Origin: an uncultured Collinsella sp.
GTDB lineage: Bacteria; Actinomycetota; Coriobacteriia; Coriobacteriales; Coriobacteriaceae
Assembly (NCBI GenBank): GCA_959599615.1
Contig: CAUGKA010000009.1
Location: 1-24,664 of the forward strand
DNA length: 24,664 bases
Reading direction: 5' to 3'
How positions within the stretch are numbered: the first letter of the stretch is position 1; every line of letters begins with the position of its first letter. Shown piece after piece: positions 20,753 to 24,664 of the stretch. The notes beneath the pieces are model-generated. The model had not been told where the DNA came from. It did no database searches and saw only the letters and a program-made list of their open reading frames with translations. Made by a program: the position numbers and the translations under genes.

Positions 20753-21255
20753 TAGTTCTCCTCCTTGGCGGCGGCGGCGTCCTCAGCAGCCCACTTGGCC
20801 TCGAGAGCGGCCTCCTCAGCCATCTCCTTCTCGATGCGCTGCTCAGCGTTCTTGGCAGCAACAATCTTGGTCTTGATGGGAAGCTTGTGCTGTGCAAGAC
20901 GCAGAGCCTCGCGAGCGACCTCCTCGGGCACGCCCTTGACCTCGAACATGATGCGGCCGGGCTTGACGACGGCCACCCACTCCTCGGGGTTACCCTTACC
21001 AGAACCCATGCGAGTCTCGGCAGGCTTCTTGGTGATGGGCTTATCGGGGAAGATCGTGATGTAGACACGACCGCCACGCTTCATGTAGCGGGTCATGGCA
21101 ATACGAGCGGCCTCGATCTGACGGTTGGTGATCCAATGGGCCTCGAGAGCCTGGATACCAAACTCGCCGAAATGCAGCTCGGTATTACCCTTGGCCTGGC
21201 CCTTCATGGAGCCACGCTGCACCTTGCGGTGAAGAATACGCTTAGGGGCAAGCAC
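20752..21255 (-). CDS. rplP: 50S ribosomal protein L16 with C-terminal tail
   Basis: A 167-residue L16, which shapes the A-site tRNA pocket of the 50S subunit. The core (1-137) is typical: MLAPKRILHRKVQRG, the MKGQAKGN segment and RMGSGKGNPEEWVA. After about residue 137 there is an Ala/Glu-rich, probably helical tail of roughly 30 residues that common L16 proteins (about 137 residues) lack. The start is GTG and overlaps the rpsC stop by one base (TAGTG). It is the ninth gene of the S10-type block. Confidence 0.97.
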   Translation of the reverse strand: MLAPKRILHRKVQRGSMKGQAKGNTELHFGEFGIQALEAHWITNRQIEAARIAMTRYMKRGGRVYITIFPDKPITKKPAETRMGSGKGNPEEWVAVVKPGRIMFEVKGVPEEVAREALRLAQHKLPIKTKIVAAKNAEQRIEKEMAEEAALEAKWAAEDAAAAKEEN

Positions 21256-21965
21256 TACTGACCCCTCCTCTCGGAGTTACGACGACGAGGACGGGAAGAG
21301 CCCTCGAGTGCAGGGTTGGGAACAGGCTGGCCCGGGAGCTTCTCGCCCAGGTAGATCCAGACCTTCACGCCGCAAGCGCCCATGGTGGTGCTGGCGACAG
21401 CCGTGCCGTAGTCGATCTTGGCACGGAGGGTGTGCAGAGGCACGCGACCCTCGCGGTACCACTCACGACGGCCCATCTCGGCACCGCCAAGACGACCGGA
21501 GCACTGGATACGGATGCCCTTAGCGCCGGCCTTGCGGGCAGACTGGACAGCCTTGCGCATAGCGCGACGGAAGGCAACGCGGCCCTCGAGCTGCTCGGCG
21601 ATAGACTGAGCAACGAGGTTGGCGTCGAGCTCGGGGCGCTTGATCTCGACAACGTCGACGGAGAGCTGGCCCTTGGAGACGCCAGCGACCTTCTCGAGCT
21701 CGGTGCGGAGGGTATCGATCTCGGCACCCTTCTTACCGATGACAACGCCGGGGCGAGCGGTGAGGATGATGACCTTCACCTTGTCGCCAGCGCGCTCGAT
21801 CTCGACGCGGGAGACAGCTGCGCGGGAAAGACGCTTCTCGAGGTACTTGCGGATCTCGAGATCGTTACCGAGGGTCTTAGCGTAATCCTTCTCTGCGAAC
21901 CAGCGGGAGCGCCAGTTCTCGGTGATGCCAAGACGGAAGCCGGTGGGGTAGACTTTCTGACCCAT
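21255..21965 (-). CDS. rpsC: 30S ribosomal protein S3
   Basis: A 236-residue S3 of the mRNA entry site. MGQKVYPTGFRLGITENWRS opens the protein; the KH domain GxxG is in GVVIGKKGAEIDTLR, and the C-terminal domain has GRLGGAEMGRREWYREGRVP. A basic tail with RPRRRNSERRGQ ends it. It is 6 nt after rplV. Length and order are normal. Confidence 0.98.
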   Translation of the reverse strand: MGQKVYPTGFRLGITENWRSRWFAEKDYAKTLGNDLEIRKYLEKRLSRAAVSRVEIERAGDKVKVIILTARPGVVIGKKGAEIDTLRTELEKVAGVSKGQLSVDVVEIKRPELDANLVAQSIAEQLEGRVAFRRAMRKAVQSARKAGAKGIRIQCSGRLGGAEMGRREWYREGRVPLHTLRAKIDYGTAVASTTMGACGVKVWIYLGEKLPGQPVPNPALEGSSRPRRRNSERRGQ

Positions 21966-21971
21966 ACAGCT

Positions 21972-22343
21972 TTACGCCTCCTTTCGAGGAGCAACGACGA
22001 CGGTGATGTGGGAAGTACGCTTCAGAATGCGAGAAGCGGAACCCTTGGCGCGGGGACGGATGCGCTTAAGCGTCGGACCCTCGTCAACATAGGCAGCGGC
22101 GACAACCAGGTTGTCGGCACGCAGACCGTTGTTGTTCTCGGCGTTCGCAACGGCGGAACGGAGAACCTTCTCGACATCCACGGCGACGGCGCGGTCGCAG
22201 AAGTGGAGGATGTCGAAGGCCTGAGCGACAGGCTTGCGGCGGATCAGATCGACCACCAGGCGGGCCTTGCTGGGGGAAACACGCACGTACTTAGCGACGG
22301 CGCGAACCTCGGTGGCCTCAGTTTCAATAGACTTAGTTGCCAT
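21972..22343 (-). CDS. rplV: 50S ribosomal protein L22
   Basis: A 123-residue L22, whose beta-hairpin lines the exit tunnel. The core begins AVAKYVRVSPSKARLVVDLI and the hairpin region reads PTLKRIRPRAKGSASRILKRTSHI. An N-terminal stretch of about 13 residues (MATKSIETEATEV) precedes the core and is slightly longer than usual. It is 14 nt after rpsS. Confidence 0.98.
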   Translation of the reverse strand: MATKSIETEATEVRAVAKYVRVSPSKARLVVDLIRRKPVAQAFDILHFCDRAVAVDVEKVLRSAVANAENNNGLRADNLVVAAAYVDEGPTLKRIRPRAKGSASRILKRTSHITVVVAPRKEA

Positions 22344-22357
22344 TTACGGTTAACCCC

Positions 22358-22618
22358 CTATTTGGCCTTGTGGCCACGGAACGTACGAGTCGGCGCGAAC
22401 TCGCCGAGCTTGTGACCAACCATGGACTCGGTAACATACACGGGCACATGCTTGCGGCCGTCGTGGACGGCGATGGTGTGACCAACCATCTCGGGGAAGA
22501 TGGTGGACGCGCGGGACCAGGTCTTCACGACGTCCTTCTTGCCAGCCTCGTTCATCGCGGTGATACGCGAGAGAAGGCGAGTCTCCACGAACGGGCCCTT
22601 TTTGAGACTTCTGCTCAT
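22358..22618 (-). CDS. rpsS: 30S ribosomal protein S19
   Basis: An 86-residue S19, part of the 30S head and partner of S13. MSRSLKKGPFVETRLL and the conserved VYVTESMVGHKLGEFAPTRT are visible, with the usual length. It starts 32 nt after rplB with an AGGAGAAAG binding site. Confidence 0.98.
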   Translation of the reverse strand: MSRSLKKGPFVETRLLSRITAMNEAGKKDVVKTWSRASTIFPEMVGHTIAVHDGRKHVPVYVTESMVGHKLGEFAPTRTFRGHKAK

Positions 22619-22650
22619 AAGTGCTTTCTCCTAAAACTCGGTATCCGAAA

Positions 22651-23481
22651 TTACTTCTTACGGCGACGAATGATGTGCTGGTTCGAGACCTTCTTCTTCT
22701 TGCGCGTACGAAGGCCCTTCGTCGGCTTACCCCAGGGGGTAACAGAGGGACGACCAGAGGTGTGGTTCTTGCCCTCGCCACCGCCGTGCGGGTGGTCGAC
22801 AGGGTTCATGACGGTACCGCGGACGGTCGGGCGCACGTTCATGTGACGCTTACGGCCGGCCTTGCCGATGACGATGTTGGCGTGATCGGCGTTGCCGACC
22901 TCACCGACGGTGGCGCGGCAGGTAACGAGGATGCGGCGCATCTCGGAGGAAGGCATACGGACGATAGCGTACTTACCCTCCTTACCCATCAGCTGGCAGG
23001 AGTTACCGGCGGAACGGGCGATAGCGGCGCCCTTACCCGGCTGGAACTCGACAGCGTGGATGAGCGTACCGACGGGGATGTCGGCGAGGGGCAGAGCGTT
23101 GCCCGGCTTGATGTCGGCGTCAGAACCGGACATGATGGTCTGACCGACCTCGAGGCCCTTGGGGGCCAGGATGTAGCGCTTCTCACCGTCAGCGTAGTGC
23201 AGCAGAGCGATGCGAGCGGAACGGTTCGGATCGTACTCGATCGTGGCAACCTTGGCGGGCACGCCGTCCTTGTTGCGCTTGAAGTCGATCACGCGGTAAC
23301 GACGCTTCACGCCGCCGCCCTGGTGGCGGGTGGTGATGCGGCCGTTGTTGTTACGACCGGCCTTCTTGGGCAGGGGCTCGAGAAGAGACTTCTCGGGCTT
23401 GGTGCAGGTGATCTCGGAGAAATCGGAGATCGTCTGCCAACGCCTACCAGCGGAGGTCGGCTTAAGGTGCTTTACAGCCAT
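22651..23481 (-). CDS. rplB: 50S ribosomal protein L2
   Basis: A 276-residue L2, needed for subunit joining and peptidyl transfer. It starts MAVKHLKPTSAGRRW and contains RHQGGGVKRRYRVIDFKR and the C-terminal PVDHPHGGGEGK with the conserved histidine. The ATG at 23481 follows GAAAGGGATTGTA; an open frame continuing upstream by 25 codons lacks L2 similarity and covers the structured gap. A 179-nt gap separates it from rplW, long for this operon. Confidence 0.98.
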   Translation of the reverse strand: MAVKHLKPTSAGRRWQTISDFSEITCTKPEKSLLEPLPKKAGRNNNGRITTRHQGGGVKRRYRVIDFKRNKDGVPAKVATIEYDPNRSARIALLHYADGEKRYILAPKGLEVGQTIMSGSDADIKPGNALPLADIPVGTLIHAVEFQPGKGAAIARSAGNSCQLMGKEGKYAIVRMPSSEMRRILVTCRATVGEVGNADHANIVIGKAGRKRHMNVRPTVRGTVMNPVDHPHGGGEGKNHTSGRPSVTPWGKPTKGLRTRKKKKVSNQHIIRRRKK

Positions 23482-23660
23482 TACAATCCCTTTCAATAGG
23501 AATCCGTTAGCCATCGCAGACAGGGATTCGAGGTTCTGCCTCGGGTGCGATGACACCGGACGTATACACGGTTCCGGGCGTGTCCATTTTATACGCCCAA
23601 AACCTTGAGCTCTCGCCTCCCCTATTTGGGAGGCATGAGCTCACTCAACAGCAGCGAGTC
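23482..23660 (-). promoter_or_regulatory. Structured rplW-rplB gap, possible regulatory leader
   Basis: The gap holds three stem-loops. Hairpin one: TGAGCTC/GAGCTCA (23606-23612, 23637-23643) plus inner GCCTCCC/GGGAGGC (23615-23621, 23628-23634) with a 2x2 internal loop. Hairpin two: GGGCGT/ACGCCC (23576-23581, 23593-23598). Hairpin three: CATCGCA/TGCGATG (23512-23518, 23546-23552) with inner CGAGG/CCTCG (23529-23533, 23539-23543). None is followed by a T-run, so none is a simple terminator. A TATAAAAT sequence lies within hairpin two on the minus strand without a clear -35 box. Confidence 0.55.
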
Positions 23661-23948
23661 TTAGGCCTGGTTGCCAAAGACCTCGATGGTGTCGCCCTCG
23701 GCCAGCGTGACGATGGCCTTCTTCCAAGAACGGGTCTTGCCGGCGACATAGCGCACGCGCTTGGTCTTGGGCTTGACCGTCAGGGTGTTCACGCGAACGA
23801 CCTTGACGCCGAAGATCTCCTCGACAGCGTCCTTGATCTGATACTTGTTAGCATCCTTGGCGACCTCGAACGTGTACTTGTTCAGCTCCATGCCGGAGAA
23901 GGAACGCTCGGACACGATCGGACGGATGATGATCTCGTGGGCGGTCAT
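23661..23948 (-). CDS. rplW: 50S ribosomal protein L23
   Basis: A 95-residue L23 at the tunnel exit, contact for trigger factor and SRP. It shows IIIRPIVSERSFSGMELNKYTFEVA, the KDAVEEIFGVKVVRVNT segment and the KTKRVRYVAGKTRSWKKA loop. Its ATG directly follows the rplD stop (TAA then ATG, no gap), so the two are coupled. Confidence 0.98.
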   Translation of the reverse strand: MTAHEIIIRPIVSERSFSGMELNKYTFEVAKDANKYQIKDAVEEIFGVKVVRVNTLTVKPKTKRVRYVAGKTRSWKKAIVTLAEGDTIEVFGNQA

Positions 23949-24575
23949 TTATGCAAGCACCTCCCCGAAGTGAGCGGCGATGTCGGCGGGCATCAGCACA
24001 GCGTTGTTGTTGACGAGATCGTAGGTGTTGGCCTCGTCGGCAGTGATGATGAACGTCTTGGGAATGTTGCGGAACGACAGGTAGGCGTTGACGTCCTCAT
24101 CGCGAACGATGATGGTCAGACGCTTGCCCTCAAGGCCAAGAGCCTTGAGCATGGCAACGGCAGCCTTGGTGGAAGGCTTCTCGAAGCCGTAGTCGTCGAC
24201 GAGCACGAGCTCGCCATCGGCCAGCTTGGCGGACAGCGCGGAGCGCATAGCCAGCTTGACCTCCTTGTTGTTCATACGCTTAGCGTAGGAACGGGGCTTG
24301 GGGGCGAAGACAACGCCACCGTGACGCCACTGGGCAGCACGGATGGAACCCTGGCGGGCACGGCCGGTGCCCTTCTGACGCCAAGGCTTCTTGCCGCCAC
24401 CGGAAACCTCAGAGCGACCCTTAGCAGACTGGGTACCCTGACGCCAAGAGGCCATCTGGCACTTGACGATGTGGTGCATAACGTGGATGTTCGGCTCGAT
24501 GCCGTACACCTCAGCGGCGAGCTCGGCCTCGGCGACCTTCTTGCCCTCGCTGTTCTTTACTTCAAACTTTGCCAT
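23949..24575 (-). CDS. rplD: 50S ribosomal protein L4
   Basis: A 208-residue L4, which in E. coli also represses the S10 operon. The tunnel loop region is clear (KGRSEVSGGGKKPWRQKGTG, then ARQGSIRAAQWRHGGVVFAP), and the C-terminal domain contains LVLVDDYGFEKPSTKAA. AAGGAGAACACTTAA precedes the ATG. It is 46 nt after rplC. Length is normal. Confidence 0.98.
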   Translation of the reverse strand: MAKFEVKNSEGKKVAEAELAAEVYGIEPNIHVMHHIVKCQMASWRQGTQSAKGRSEVSGGGKKPWRQKGTGRARQGSIRAAQWRHGGVVFAPKPRSYAKRMNNKEVKLAMRSALSAKLADGELVLVDDYGFEKPSTKAAVAMLKALGLEGKRLTIIVRDEDVNAYLSFRNIPKTFIITADEANTYDLVNNNAVLMPADIAAHFGEVLA

Positions 24576-24621
24576 TTAAGTGTTCTCCTTGGTATGACGC
24601 TGGGCTAAATGGGCTGGGCCC

Positions 24622-24664
24622 TTAGGCCATACGGATGGCGACGAGACCATTCTTGGCACCCGGG
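24622..24664 (-). CDS. rplC: 50S ribosomal protein L3, C-terminal fragment
   Basis: Only the last 14 codons are inside the window: PGAKNGLVAIRMA and the TAA stop. The pattern matches the L3 C-terminus (PGxKxGLVxIR), and the position just before rplD fits rplC. The gene is cut by the window edge, not broken. Confidence 0.85.
   Translation of the reverse strand, partial: PGAKNGLVAIRMA

Noticed and set aside
23512..23552. tRNA-like fold in the rplW-rplB gap
   Set aside because: Only two nested stems of 7 and 5 bp are present over 41 nt; no D-arm, anticodon arm or T-loop arrangement can be made.

Overview
The window looks like a chromosomal segment of a Coriobacteriia bacterium, most likely Collinsella or a close relative. 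This rests on the roughly 60 percent GC content, the protein flavour, the actinobacterial-type nuclease-like protein and the anaerobic gut-type purine gene set. It is an inference from gene content, not a database match. No rRNA, tRNA, CRISPR array, insertion sequence or prophage is visible.

Left accessory island (1-2300): two arrays of imperfect 46-nt palindromes, repeating every ~62 bp, flank one gene (752-1750). That gene encodes a protein with an AbiEi-like N-terminal half and a DUF559/Vsr-like PD-(D/E)XK nuclease C-terminal half. Array A has 6 clear units plus a decayed one. Array B has 8 clear units plus a decayed one that starts 4 nt after the stop codon. This is the least explained structure in the window.

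Purine block (2303-13289): a minus-strand cluster encodes an NCS2 purine permease, the aminohydrolase SsnA, the YgfK flavoprotein, a small protein with four 4Fe-4S motifs, and a Mo/[2Fe-2S] xanthine dehydrogenase of the selenium-dependent type. It ends in a clear terminator. A YheO/DauR-type PAS-HTH regulator is transcribed divergently from the permease and converges with a RidA gene. No FAD subunit (YgfM) for the dehydrogenase is present. The likely electron route is Mo centre, 2Fe-2S, 4Fe-4S protein, then YgfK flavin and NAD(P)H.

Middle block (13588-18970): a plus-strand pair encodes a U32/RlhA-like protein and an RluA-family pseudouridine synthase. It converges with a minus-strand pair encoding a Gfo/Idh/MocA oxidoreductase and a DeoR regulator. 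Between the two pairs lie two terminator-like hairpins and three tandem copies of a second palindromic element, each 57 nt, at a period of 80-81 bp.

Ribosomal block (19394-24664, minus strand): rplC (3' end only), rplD, rplW, rplB, rpsS, rplV, rpsC, rplP, rpmC, rpsQ, rplN, rplX. The order matches the S10 operon and the start of the spc operon. It stops after rplX at a strong terminator instead of continuing to rplE, rpsN and rpsH. Two gaps inside the block (rplW-rplB, 179 nt; rpsQ-rplN, 118 nt) can form nested stem-loops and may be regulatory leaders or internal promoter regions.
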